From assembly GCA_964242305.1 (NCBI GenBank), contig CAXTBB010000002.1, positions 129,384-193,383 on the forward strand: a stretch of 64,000 nt of DNA, in the 5' to 3' direction. The notes under the pieces are model-generated. The model had not been told where the DNA came from, made no database searches, and saw only the letters and a program-made list of their open reading frames with translations. The DNA is from DATLGB01 sp964242305 (GTDB taxonomy: Bacteria > Actinomycetota > Thermoleophilia > Solirubrobacterales > Solirubrobacteraceae). The stretch's first letter is position 1. Each line of letters opens with the position of its first letter. This document shows positions 8,544-16,329 of this stretch, in pieces. Both the position numbers and the translations under genes were made by a program.

Positions 8544-9539
8544 GTGCCTAGGAAGATCCGTGCGCTCAGCGCACTCCTCGCCCTCCTCGTCGTCGCATTC
8601 ACGGTTGGTGCGTGCGGTAGTGATGACGAGTCCTCCTCGAGCGGGTCGTCGTCCTCGGGCGGAACCACGTCGTCGGGCTCGAGCGACTCGAAGCTGATCA
8701 AGAAGGACTCGGCCAACGCGAGCAAGACGTTCGTCGTCGGCTCCAAGAACTTCGACGAGCAGTACATCCTCGGCGAGATCTACGCCCAGTCGCTGCAGGC
8801 GGCCGGCTTCAAGGTCAAGAAGCAGCTCAACCTCGGCTCGGAGCAGATCGCCTACAAGGCGCTCAGGGGCGACAAGATCAACGCCTACCCGGAGTACTCC
8901 GGCACCGCGCTGTCGAACTTCTACAACGTCAAGACGGACGACATCCCGGCTGACCCGCAGGCCTCCTACGAGCAGCTCAAGGCCGACGCGGCCAAGGACG
9001 GCATCACCGCCCTCCCGCAGACCCCGTTCCAGAACACCTTCGTCGTCACCTCCACCAAGGCGGAGGCCAAGAAGCTCGGCGACCCCAAGACGATCTCCGA
9101 GCTGGCCGCCAAGGGCGGTTCGAAGGTCTCCATCTCCGGCTTCCCCGAGTGCCGCCAGCGCACGGACTGCCTCCTCGGCCTGAAGAACAAGTACAACTGG
9201 ACGCCGAAGTTCGTGTCCTCGCAGGGCAAGTACGACGACCTCGACCAGGGGCAGGCCGACCTGACGTTCGGCTTCGGCACGGACGGCCAGCTCGCGACGA
9301 AGAAGTACTACACGTACGAGGACGACAAGCACCTGTTCCCGCCCTACTACATCTCGTTCCTCGTGAACAAGCAGGGCATGGCAGCGCTGGGCCAGGACGG
9401 CCAGGACGTCATCGCCATGGTGCAGAAGCCGCTGACCGAGAAGGTCATGCAGGAGCTCAACTCGCGCGTCTCGCTCGACAAGCAGAAGCCCGAGGCGGTC
9501 GCCCACGAGTACCTGAAGGCCGCCGGCTTCATCAAGTAG
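8544..9539 (+). CDS. Osmoprotectant-type substrate-binding lipoprotein (OpuCC/OsmF-like)
   Basis: A 331-residue extracytoplasmic receptor of the importer encoded just upstream. It has a lipoprotein signal peptide with lipobox FTVGAC (Cys24), followed by a Ser-rich linker (residues 28-48). The mature domain starts with the family segment FVVGSKNFDEQYILGEIYAQ. YPEYSGTAL and PPYYISFLVN are also typical of betaine/choline receptors. Start GTG 8544 has a GGAGA Shine-Dalgarno site about 10 nt upstream. The receptor class is clear, but the ligand (betaine, choline, ergothioneine or other) is not. Confidence 0.92.
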   Translation: MPRKIRALSALLALLVVAFTVGACGSDDESSSSGSSSSGGTTSSGSSDSKLIKKDSANASKTFVVGSKNFDEQYILGEIYAQSLQAAGFKVKKQLNLGSEQIAYKALRGDKINAYPEYSGTALSNFYNVKTDDIPADPQASYEQLKADAAKDGITALPQTPFQNTFVVTSTKAEAKKLGDPKTISELAAKGGSKVSISGFPECRQRTDCLLGLKNKYNWTPKFVSSQGKYDDLDQGQADLTFGFGTDGQLATKKYYTYEDDKHLFPPYYISFLVNKQGMAALGQDGQDVIAMVQKPLTEKVMQELNSRVSLDKQKPEAVAHEYLKAAGFIK

Positions 9540-9549
9540 CCGGCCCGTT

Positions 9550-9581
9550 GCCGGCGCGGCGCCCCCGGGTGCCGCGCCGGC
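9550..9581 (+). terminator. Terminator hairpin after the ABC importer operon
   Basis: A long GC-rich inverted repeat (about 14 bp with one G-T pair, 4-nt loop) starts 11 nt after the last stop codon. No U tract follows. Confidence 0.65.
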
Positions 9582-9672
9582 AGTCCGGATCCACTTTGCG
9601 GGCGCGCTCCTGCTGCTCCTCCGCAGCCGCCACGCGTCCACGGCGAGTCGCACACCGTCCGCTGAGCGAGGG

Positions 9673-10218
9673 CTATCGAAGGAGGGTGCGGAGCGCCAGC
9701 CCGACGACGTGCTCGCGCGACTGCGGGCCGTGGTCGGCGGCGATGAAGTGGTTGCCGACGAAGAGGGCGAGGGTGAGCAGGCAGCGCGCCTCCACCTCAT
9801 CCGCGTCAGCGCAGAAGCCGGCGTACAGCGTGCGCATGTAGTCCATGCGCCGGTTGTCGACGCGGGTGAGCCGGCGCGCGACCGCGGAGTCGCGTCGGGA
9901 CCAGTCGCGGACGGCCATCTCCACTCCCATCAGGTCGCGCCGCGTCGCGGCCAGCTCGAAGAGGCGCCCGAGCTTGGCGCGGGCGTCGTGCTCCTCGCCC
10001 TCGACGAGGGCGATCACGTCGTCGAGCATCGTGTGCTCCCACGCGTCGAGCATCTCGGCGAGCAGTGCCTCGCGGTCGTCGAAGTGCCAGTAGAAGCCGC
10101 CCTTGGTGACCCCGAGGGCCTTGGCCAGCTGCTCGACGCGAACGGCGTCCGGGCCACCGTCGGCGAGGGTGCGCAGGCCGGCCTCGATCCAGCGCGGGCG
10201 AGGCGTCTGCTTTGCCAT
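9673..10218 (-). CDS. TetR-family transcriptional regulator
   Basis: A 181-residue protein with an N-terminal helix-turn-helix: VEQLAKALGVTKGGFYWHF at about residues 28-46 is the TetR recognition segment. The C-terminal ligand domain is variable. The preferred start is ATG 10218; an in-frame ATG at 10230 abuts the likely -10 box. It is divergent from the DUF2867 gene with only 31 bp between starts, so it probably represses both through that spacer. The ligand is unknown. Confidence 0.88.
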   Translation of the reverse strand: MAKQTPRPRWIEAGLRTLADGGPDAVRVEQLAKALGVTKGGFYWHFDDREALLAEMLDAWEHTMLDDVIALVEGEEHDARAKLGRLFELAATRRDLMGVEMAVRDWSRRDSAVARRLTRVDNRRMDYMRTLYAGFCADADEVEARCLLTLALFVGNHFIAADHGPQSREHVVGLALRTLLR

Positions 10219-10229
10219 ACGGCAGCGCA

Positions 10230-10247
10230 TAGTATACGGTTCGGTAC
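10230..10247. promoter_or_regulatory. Overlapping divergent promoters and possible TetR operator
   Basis: TAGTAT (10230-10235, plus) and TATACT (10236-10231, minus) are interleaved -10-like boxes between the divergent starts. The stretch TATACGGTTCGGTACGG contains a repeated TACGG half-site that could bind the TetR protein. The assignment rests on position and motif only. Confidence 0.45.
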
Positions 10248-10249
10248 GG

Positions 10250-10819
10250 ATGCGTCTTCCCGATGAGGCCCACCGCTCCCAGCCATGGCGGATCCACGCC
10301 CTCACGCGCGACTTCCGCCTGGAGGACGTCTGGGCGCTTCCCACCCCGGGCGGGCCGGACGACTTCCCGCGGCTGGTGGCGCTGTTCGCGTCGCTGGACC
10401 CGGCGCGCAGCTCGCCAGTCGTCCGCGTCCTGTTCGACGTGCGCTGGAAGATCGGTGGCCTGCTGGGCTGGGACGAGCACAGGACCGGACTCGGCGCCCG
10501 CGTCACCACCCTCCGTGACCGACTTCCCGCCGACCTCGAACCGGCGGGCGCGACCCTGCCGGGCGCGCTCCCGTTCGAGCCGTTGTACGAGCTCGGCGAC
10601 GAGTGGGCGGGGGAGATCGCCAACGCGACCGTGCACGGCGTGTGCCATCTCGGCTGGGTCGCCGACGGCGAGGCTGGCTACCGGGGCCAGATGGCGGTCC
10701 TGGTCAAGCCCAACGGGGTGCTCGGCCGGGCCTACATGATGGCGATCGCGCCCTTCCGTCACCTCCTCGTCTACCCGCTGCTCCTGCGGGAGATCGAGCG
10801 TGCCTGGCGGGCGGCCTGA
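10250..10819 (+). CDS. DUF2867-family protein
   Basis: A 189-residue protein resembling DUF2867. VVRVLFDVRWKIGGLLGWD in the middle, a Trp- and Gly-containing central region, and the ending AYMMAIAPFRHLLVYPLLLR match the general pattern of that family. Members are often found next to SDR or TetR genes and have no established biochemical function. Start ATG 10250 is close behind a TANNNT box, so the leader is very short. It probably belongs to the regulon of the divergent TetR gene. Confidence 0.65.
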   Translation: MRLPDEAHRSQPWRIHALTRDFRLEDVWALPTPGGPDDFPRLVALFASLDPARSSPVVRVLFDVRWKIGGLLGWDEHRTGLGARVTTLRDRLPADLEPAGATLPGALPFEPLYELGDEWAGEIANATVHGVCHLGWVADGEAGYRGQMAVLVKPNGVLGRAYMMAIAPFRHLLVYPLLLREIERAWRAA

Positions 10820-10825
10820 CCGCGG

Positions 10826-12262
10826 CTACCAGGCGGGGTCGGCGAGCGCCTTCTCGAAGCGCGCGCGGACCTTGGCGACGTGCTCGTCGATCGTGTCCGC
10901 CTTCCACTTGCGGGTGGAGATCGGCTTGAGGACGCGGACGTCGACGGTGCCGGGACGCAGCCAGAACGAGTTGCGCCACATCAGCTCGCCGGCGTTGCGG
11001 ATGACGATCGGGACGACCGGGACGCCGGCCTGCATGGCGATGTGGAAGGCGCCCTTCTTGAAGGGGCCGAGGCGGTCGGACACCGAGCGGGTGCCCTCCG
11101 GAGCGATGGCGATGGAGACGCCGTCGTGGAGCTTGTCGACCACCGGCTCCATCGCCTTGCGGGCCTGCTGGGAGTCGCCGCGGTCGACGTAGGCGATGTC
11201 GACCAGGAAGCCGAGCGGCGCGAAGCGCGGGTCGCGGGCGGCCTCCGCCTTGGCGACGCCGGTGACGTCGTGGCCGATCAGCTTGCCGATCACGAGCATG
11301 TCCAGGCCGCTCTGGTGGTTGAAGACGAAGACGGCGGGGCGGTGCGACCACAGGTGCTCCTCGCCCTCCACGCGGACGTCGATGCCGGCCAGGCCGAGGG
11401 CGAGGGTGGGGCCCACGGCGGTGGCGACGTTCGCGCCCAGGCGCTTGTTGCGGTTGAGCAGGCGGACACCGACCCCTAGCCCGAAGGACGCCCCGAGGGC
11501 CGACAGCGCGGCCGCCGTGCGCACCGCGGGGCCCGGCCCGAAGCCGCCGCCGGCGGGGACGAGCTGCGCGCTCGGCCACTCGGCGCCGGCGGCGATGCGG
11601 CTGAGGCCGCCGTGCGGGTTGAGCGCGACGGGGCGGCCGACGCAGGCCAGAAGGTCCTCGTCCTCGTCGCCGTTGCCGTAGGCGAAGGAGCGGGTCAAGT
11701 CGATGCGGCGCTTGGAAGCGGCGGCCTGGACGGCGGCGGCCTTGTTGGGGCCCCACAGCACGGGCCCGTCCGTCTCCCCGGTGAGGACGCCGTCGGCGTC
11801 GATCTCGGGCTCCGTGCACAGCAGCTCGTCGACCCCGAGATCGTCCGCGGCGGCCTCCACCTGGTAGCGCGTCGCACTGGTGGCGATGACGACGGTGTGG
11901 CCGCGGCGCTGGTGGGCGCGGATCAGCTCACGGGCGGCCGGGAAGACCATGCCGGCGATGTGCTGGCGCCACAGGCGCTCGCCGAATGCGCGCATGTCGT
12001 CGTCCGTTCGGCCGCGCAGGCCGCCGAGAGCGGCGCCGACGACCCCGCCCACCCCGGCGCCGCGCGCGGTCATGTCGGCGATGGCGACCACGGTGCGGGC
12101 CAGCTCCTCCGGGCCGATGTCGAAGCGCCGCAGCCGGTCGCGGTAGACGACGCCGGCGGAGTAGCCGTCGATGATGGTCCCGTCGAAGTCGAAGAAGGCC
12201 CCGATCGCGGGGCCTCTCGGCGCGGTGGCGATGGCGTCGAGCAGCTCCTCCGGCGCCCTCAC
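10826..12262 (-). CDS. Fused HAD-IB hydrolase / 1-acylglycerol-3-phosphate acyltransferase
   Basis: A 478-residue two-domain protein. The N-terminal half is a SerB-like HAD phosphatase: FFDFDGTII (nucleophile Asp) near residue 20, ATSATRYQVEAA (motif II), and GNGDEDEDLL (metal-binding acids). The C-terminal half is PlsC-like: VFVFNHQSGLD (NHx4D catalytic motif), IAPEGTRS (substrate motif) and a following GAFHIAMQAGVPVVPI segment. This order matches mycobacterial HAD-PlsC proteins such as Rv2483c. It should acylate lysophosphatidate to phosphatidate; the HAD substrate is uncertain. GTG 12262 overlaps the plsB stop. Confidence 0.9.
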   Translation of the reverse strand: MRAPEELLDAIATAPRGPAIGAFFDFDGTIIDGYSAGVVYRDRLRRFDIGPEELARTVVAIADMTARGAGVGGVVGAALGGLRGRTDDDMRAFGERLWRQHIAGMVFPAARELIRAHQRRGHTVVIATSATRYQVEAAADDLGVDELLCTEPEIDADGVLTGETDGPVLWGPNKAAAVQAAASKRRIDLTRSFAYGNGDEDEDLLACVGRPVALNPHGGLSRIAAGAEWPSAQLVPAGGGFGPGPAVRTAAALSALGASFGLGVGVRLLNRNKRLGANVATAVGPTLALGLAGIDVRVEGEEHLWSHRPAVFVFNHQSGLDMLVIGKLIGHDVTGVAKAEAARDPRFAPLGFLVDIAYVDRGDSQQARKAMEPVVDKLHDGVSIAIAPEGTRSVSDRLGPFKKGAFHIAMQAGVPVVPIVIRNAGELMWRNSFWLRPGTVDVRVLKPISTRKWKADTIDEHVAKVRARFEKALADPAW

Positions 12263-14277
12263 GACAGCCGGTCCAGCCAGCCGCGGACCTCGGCCCGCAA
12301 CTCGTCGGACGGACCGCCGCGGTTCTCGATCAGCTTGTGGGCGGAGGCGAGCAGCTCGTTGGAGACCGCGTCGGCGGAGCGGATCCGGCCCTGCAGGTGC
12401 CACTGGTGGGCGACCCCGAGCGCGTCGTCGGCGTCCTCGAGGGCGACCAGCTGCGCCTCCAGCAGCGGGCGCAGCACCCGTGGGGCGACGATCAGCGGCA
12501 GCTCCCCCTGTTCGAGCTCTCCGCGGATCTCGGCCAGGAACGCGTCCTTGTCGCCGAAGAAGAACTCGAACTTCATGAGGTCGCGCAGCGCCAGCGCCGC
12601 CTCGTCGGGATCGTCCTCGCGCTGGGCGAGCTCGGCCACTGCGTGCACGATGAACGCGTGCACGCCCGAGTTGGCGTAGAAGGCGGCGACCAGGTGCTGC
12701 TTGGCGGCGATGCGGTAGACCGGCTCCGTCCCGCCGTCATAGCGCTCGACCACCTTGGAGTCGACCAGCTCCTGCAGCGCCGCGGCCGGGTCGCCCTTGA
12801 CGGTGTAGCCGTGGCGCTCGGCGTGCGCGACGAGCACTGCGCAGACCTCGGCGATCTGCGCCTCCGTGTATGCGTTGTCATCCGAGCCGAGCAGGGCCAG
12901 CCCGGCGATCGCCGTGTGCGTGACCGGCGTGACCCGGTTGATGCGGTGCATGACCTCGAAGGCGGTCTTCTGGACCGCGAGGCGGACCTCGTCCTTCGAC
13001 GCGTCGGCGGCGTAGGCGTCGCCCAGCGACTCCTGCAGCGAGAGCGGCTCGCCGAACGCGACGTGGACCCGGCCCAGGCCGCGGCCCTGCGAGCGCGCGT
13101 AGCCGACCAGCCAGGAGATGTCCTCCTTGGTCTTGGTCCCGCCGCGCGCCTGCTCGGCCATGTCCCCGACCTCGTGCAGCTGCTCGTAGGTGATGGAGGT
13201 GGGGACGACGTAGGTGGCTTCGGAGAGCTGCTCCGCGCGCATGCCCTTGACCAGGTAGCTCAGGATCCCGAAGCGCGGCGGGCGCAGCTTGCCCGTCCGC
13301 GACCGCGACCCCTCGATGTACCACTCGACGTTGAAGCGCTTGCGGATCAGGTACGTCATGTACTGCTGCAGCGTCCACTTGTAGACGTCGTCGTCGCCGA
13401 ACGTGCGGCGGATGAAGACGTAGCTCGAGCGGCGCGTCACCGGGCCGATCGGCCAGAAGGAGACGTTGAGCCCGCCGAGCACGTGGTTGGGTGGGAGGCC
13501 GTGGCGCAGCAGCGCGGGCCGCAGGACCAGCGGGTCCAGGTAGGAGCGGTGCGAGGGCAGGAAGATGAGGCTGTGGCGGCGGCCGAGCTCGCGCAGCTGC
13601 TCGACGCGGGTGTCGTCGACGGTGATGCGGTGCGCGCGGGCCAGGAAGCGGCCGAACTGGTCCCACAGGTCGATGGCCGTGCGGCTCTGGCTGGCCACCA
13701 TCTCGCCGAGCGCCTCCTTGGCGCGGTCGAGGACCTCGTCGCGGTCCAGGCCGAGGTCGTCGGCCAGCGCGGCGGCGCCGTCGCTGAAGCGGTCGGAGTC
13801 GGTGATCTCCTCGAAGACGAGCTTCGGGACCTTGTACTGGACGCCGACCATCGCCCGCTCGGCGCGCTCCAGGGCGAGGTGGGCCTGCCGGCGGACGAAG
13901 TCTTCGAAGGCGCCGCCGGGATTGGCGTCGAAGCGCTTGCGCAGCGCGCTCGCCCGCGCGGGCTCGGCGATCACCACCTCGCAGCGGTCGGGCTCGGACC
14001 GCAGGATCTTGCGCTGCGCGGAGACGCTCGGGTGCCACGGGTCGCGCAGGGTGAGCAGGTCGCGGAAGCGCGCCCGGCGGCGGCCGCGGTGCTCCGGCGG
14101 CAGCCAGGCGACGCCGACCGGCCGCACGAGCGGGTCGTCCCCGTTGGCGAGCTTCTCGCGCAGCCGGTCGTCGTCGATGAGCAGCGTGTCGGCCCCGCGG
14201 CTCTCGGCGTCGATCCAGCGCTGCACCGCGTCGCGCTCGACGACCGTGTTCGTGTCGAGCAGGAGGAGGTCGCTCAT
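12259..14277 (-). CDS. plsB: Glycerol-3-phosphate 1-O-acyltransferase (PlsB-like)
   Basis: A 672-residue membrane-associated enzyme making lysophosphatidate from glycerol-3-phosphate and an acyl thioester. All acyltransferase blocks are present: LPSHRSYLD (His243 and Asp248, HX4D catalytic pair), FIRRTF, YIEGSRSRTGK (substrate-binding block III) and VPTSITYEQ (block IV). The N-terminal extension of about 230 residues and the helical C-terminal region match the long bacterial PlsB class. It is coupled to gpsA by ATGA and to the HAD-PlsC gene by GTGA. Confidence 0.93.
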   Translation of the reverse strand: MSDLLLLDTNTVVERDAVQRWIDAESRGADTLLIDDDRLREKLANGDDPLVRPVGVAWLPPEHRGRRRARFRDLLTLRDPWHPSVSAQRKILRSEPDRCEVVIAEPARASALRKRFDANPGGAFEDFVRRQAHLALERAERAMVGVQYKVPKLVFEEITDSDRFSDGAAALADDLGLDRDEVLDRAKEALGEMVASQSRTAIDLWDQFGRFLARAHRITVDDTRVEQLRELGRRHSLIFLPSHRSYLDPLVLRPALLRHGLPPNHVLGGLNVSFWPIGPVTRRSSYVFIRRTFGDDDVYKWTLQQYMTYLIRKRFNVEWYIEGSRSRTGKLRPPRFGILSYLVKGMRAEQLSEATYVVPTSITYEQLHEVGDMAEQARGGTKTKEDISWLVGYARSQGRGLGRVHVAFGEPLSLQESLGDAYAADASKDEVRLAVQKTAFEVMHRINRVTPVTHTAIAGLALLGSDDNAYTEAQIAEVCAVLVAHAERHGYTVKGDPAAALQELVDSKVVERYDGGTEPVYRIAAKQHLVAAFYANSGVHAFIVHAVAELAQREDDPDEAALALRDLMKFEFFFGDKDAFLAEIRGELEQGELPLIVAPRVLRPLLEAQLVALEDADDALGVAHQWHLQGRIRSADAVSNELLASAHKLIENRGGPSDELRAEVRGWLDRLS

Positions 14278-15269
14278 CCGGCGGCGTGCTCGTGGGTGGG
14301 CTCGATGCGCAGCAGCCCGCGGAACGCCTCGCGCGCCGTGCGGCCGTCGTTGACGACCGCGTCGACCTCGCGGCAGATCGGCGCGTCGAGCCCGAGCTCC
14401 TCGGCGAGCTCCACCGCCGTGCGCGCGGTGTGGACGCCCTCGGCGACCTGGTTCATCTCCTCTGTGACCTCGTCGATGGTCATGCCCTCGCCGATCTTGA
14501 CACCGACGGTGTGGTTGCGGCTGAGCGGGCTGATGCAGGTGGCCATGATGTCGCCCAGGCCGGCCAGGCCGGCGAACGTCCGCGCCTCGCCGCCCATGGC
14601 GACGCCCATCCGCGTCAGCTCGGCCACGCCACGGGAGATGACCGTCGCGCGCGTGTTGTCGCCCGCGCCCAGCCCCTCGGCCATCCCGGCCGCGATGGCG
14701 ATCACGTTCTTGAGCGCGCCGGCCACCTCGATGCCGGCGATGTCGTCGCTGACGTAGATCCGGAAGAGCTGCTGGCGGATGACGTCGCGGATCTCCGCCG
14801 CGCACCCGTCCTCCGTGGTGGCGATGACGGCGGCGGCCGCGTAGCCGTCCAGGATCTCCTTGGCCAGGTTCGGGCCGGCCAGCACCCCGGCGGGGCGGCC
14901 GGGGAGGACCTCCTCGATCACCTCGGTCATCCGCTTGTGCGTGCCCGCCTCGAAGCCCTTGGTGAGGCTGATGACGGGAACGCCGTCGCCCACGCGGCTC
15001 GCCATCTGCTCGAGCGTCTCCCGGAAGCCCTTGGAGGGGACGCCGACGAACACCGCCTCGGCGCCGTCCAGCGCCTCGGCGAGGTCGCCCGTCGCCCGCA
15101 GGTCCTCACACAGCTCGTGGTCGGGCAGGTAGTCGCCGTTGACGTGCTCGGCGTCGATCCGGCGCGCAAGCTCGTCCCGCCGCGCCCACAGCGTGGTCGG
15201 CGTGCGCTGCGCGATGAGGTGCGCGACCGTGGTGCCCCACGAGCCCGCACCGATGACGGCGACGTTCAT
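14274..15269 (-). CDS. gpsA: Glycerol-3-phosphate dehydrogenase [NAD(P)+]
   Basis: A 331-residue cytosolic enzyme reducing DHAP to sn-glycerol-3-phosphate for phospholipids. The N-terminal dinucleotide-binding motif is VIGAGSWGTTVA. VISLTKGFE, GVLAGPNLAKEI, the catalytic-lysine segment VAGALKNVIAIAAGMAEGL and TFAGLAGLGDIMATCISPLSRN are all canonical. It is the first of the three lipid-synthesis genes and supplies the substrate for the next one. The ATG at 15269 is unambiguous. Confidence 0.97.
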   Translation of the reverse strand: MNVAVIGAGSWGTTVAHLIAQRTPTTLWARRDELARRIDAEHVNGDYLPDHELCEDLRATGDLAEALDGAEAVFVGVPSKGFRETLEQMASRVGDGVPVISLTKGFEAGTHKRMTEVIEEVLPGRPAGVLAGPNLAKEILDGYAAAAVIATTEDGCAAEIRDVIRQQLFRIYVSDDIAGIEVAGALKNVIAIAAGMAEGLGAGDNTRATVISRGVAELTRMGVAMGGEARTFAGLAGLGDIMATCISPLSRNHTVGVKIGEGMTIDEVTEEMNQVAEGVHTARTAVELAEELGLDAPICREVDAVVNDGRTAREAFRGLLRIEPTHEHAAG

Positions 15270-15299
15270 TCCCGACTCCTCGCGGAGGGGTGTACCCGA

Positions 15300-15740
15300 T
15301 CAGGTCTCGACGGAGTCCGGCGGTGGGCCCGAGTCGAGCCGGATCCACTCGGTGATGTGGCCCTTCTGGATGCGGAAGCGCACCTGGGCCTTGCCCTTGC
15401 AGGCACCGCCCGGGCCGCGCACGAGCCGGAACGTGGCCAGCAGCCGGCCGGCGCCGGTCGGGGTCGTCCCGGTCAGGATCGCGCCGCAGGAGAGGCTGCG
15501 GTTGAAGATGTCGACGTCGGCGCGGTGGCGGGCGCGGACGCGGACGCCGTTCTCGATCGTGCTCGGCAGCGCGAACAGGTCGGCGGCCTTCTTGTAGTCG
15601 TGGTCGCGGACGGCCTTCGACCACGCGTCGACGACGGCGGCGTCGCCGGAGACCTTGGGCGTCTTGGACGCCCCGGAGGACCCGCAGCCCGCCAGGGCGA
15701 GCAGGACTAGCGCGCCAACGCCTGCGCGGTGCGCACGCAA
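15300..15740 (-). CDS. Small predicted lipoprotein, function unknown
   Basis: A 146-residue protein. Only the TTG start at 15740 gives a sensible N-terminus: MRAHRAGVGALVLLALAGC, a textbook lipoprotein signal with Cys19. The mature part looks like a small alpha/beta SnoaL/NTF2-like domain (AVVDAWSKAVRDHDYKKAADLF, ending in RFRIQKGHITEWIRLD); this fold guess is weak. It overlaps the C-terminus of the upstream TetR gene by 34 nt and precedes gpsA by 30 nt, so it is likely co-transcribed with both. Confidence 0.65.
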   Translation of the reverse strand: MRAHRAGVGALVLLALAGCGSSGASKTPKVSGDAAVVDAWSKAVRDHDYKKAADLFALPSTIENGVRVRARHRADVDIFNRSLSCGAILTGTTPTGAGRLLATFRLVRGPGGACKGKAQVRFRIQKGHITEWIRLDSGPPPDSVET

Positions 15741-16309
15741 CTCTGGACCACCTTCTCCGCTTCCACGCTGAACAGCTCGGGCACACCTCCTTCTACGCGC
15801 CGCAGGCCGACCCGGATGCGTGCCAGGTGCATGAGGCCCAGCCCGGGGGTCCACAGGACGTTGGCCGTGTAGTCGGGATCCTCGATGCCCAGCGCGACCA
15901 GCTGGTCCTGGAGCGGGCCGATGCAGCTGGCCATGCCCTCGCCCAGGCGCAGCCACACGGACTCGGAGACGATCGACTGCAGGTCCTCCGCGGGCCGGTG
16001 CATGATCGACAGCGCGCTGTCGACGAAGGCCGGGTAGCGGACGCAGAAGCGCGCGAACGTCTCCACCAGCGCCTCCAGGCCGGCCGCGCCCTCCATCGCC
16101 TCGGCCAATTCGGCGAGGTAGTCGGTGACCGTCAGCACGTACAGCTCGTCCTTGGACGAGAACTGCCGGTAGATGAGCCCGCGAGCGATGCCGACCTCCC
16201 GCGCGATCTGCTCGACCGGCGCGTCCTGCATGCCCTTCTCGTCGAACAACCGCCGTGTGGCTGAGACGAGATCCCGCTCTCGCGACTGGTTGTTGACAGT
16301 CGTTCTCAC
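15707..16309 (-). CDS. TetR-family regulator, probably of the desaturase genes
   Basis: A 200-residue protein with helix-turn-helix VEQIAREVGIARGLIYRQF (about residues 32-50). Start GTG 16309. It is divergent from the ferredoxin reductase/desaturase pair with a 20-bp gap, and that operon's -35 region (16293-16298) lies within its first codons. In other bacteria TetR proteins such as DesT control desaturase plus reductase pairs in response to acyl-CoA, so the same role is inferred. The downstream genes for G3P and phosphatidate synthesis may be read from its transcript. Confidence 0.88.
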   Translation of the reverse strand: MRTTVNNQSRERDLVSATRRLFDEKGMQDAPVEQIAREVGIARGLIYRQFSSKDELYVLTVTDYLAELAEAMEGAAGLEALVETFARFCVRYPAFVDSALSIMHRPAEDLQSIVSESVWLRLGEGMASCIGPLQDQLVALGIEDPDYTANVLWTPGLGLMHLARIRVGLRRVEGGVPELFSVEAEKVVQSCVRTAQALAR

Positions 16310-16322
16310 TGCCCGCTAGGTT
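16293..16322 (+). promoter_or_regulatory. Promoter of the ferredoxin reductase/desaturase operon (leaderless)
   Basis: A consensus -35 box TTGACA (16293-16298), an 18-nt spacer and a -10 box TAGGTT (16317-16322) lie 7 nt before the GTG start. Transcription would begin at or next to the start codon. An imperfect dyad (TGACA...TCTCA, 16294-16308) overlaps -35 and could be the TetR operator. Confidence 0.7.
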
Positions 16323-16329
16323 ACAGCCC

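Noticed and set aside
9582..9672. Possible small RNA or gene between the ABC importer terminator and the TetR gene
   Set aside because: It is only 91 bases long, and I see no promoter, hairpin or coding signal beyond the terminator itself.
12259..14805. Long N-terminal extension of PlsB up to 14805
   Set aside because: The added residues are the antisense-like reading of gpsA in another frame. ATG 14277 overlapping the gpsA stop gives a normal PlsB N-terminus.
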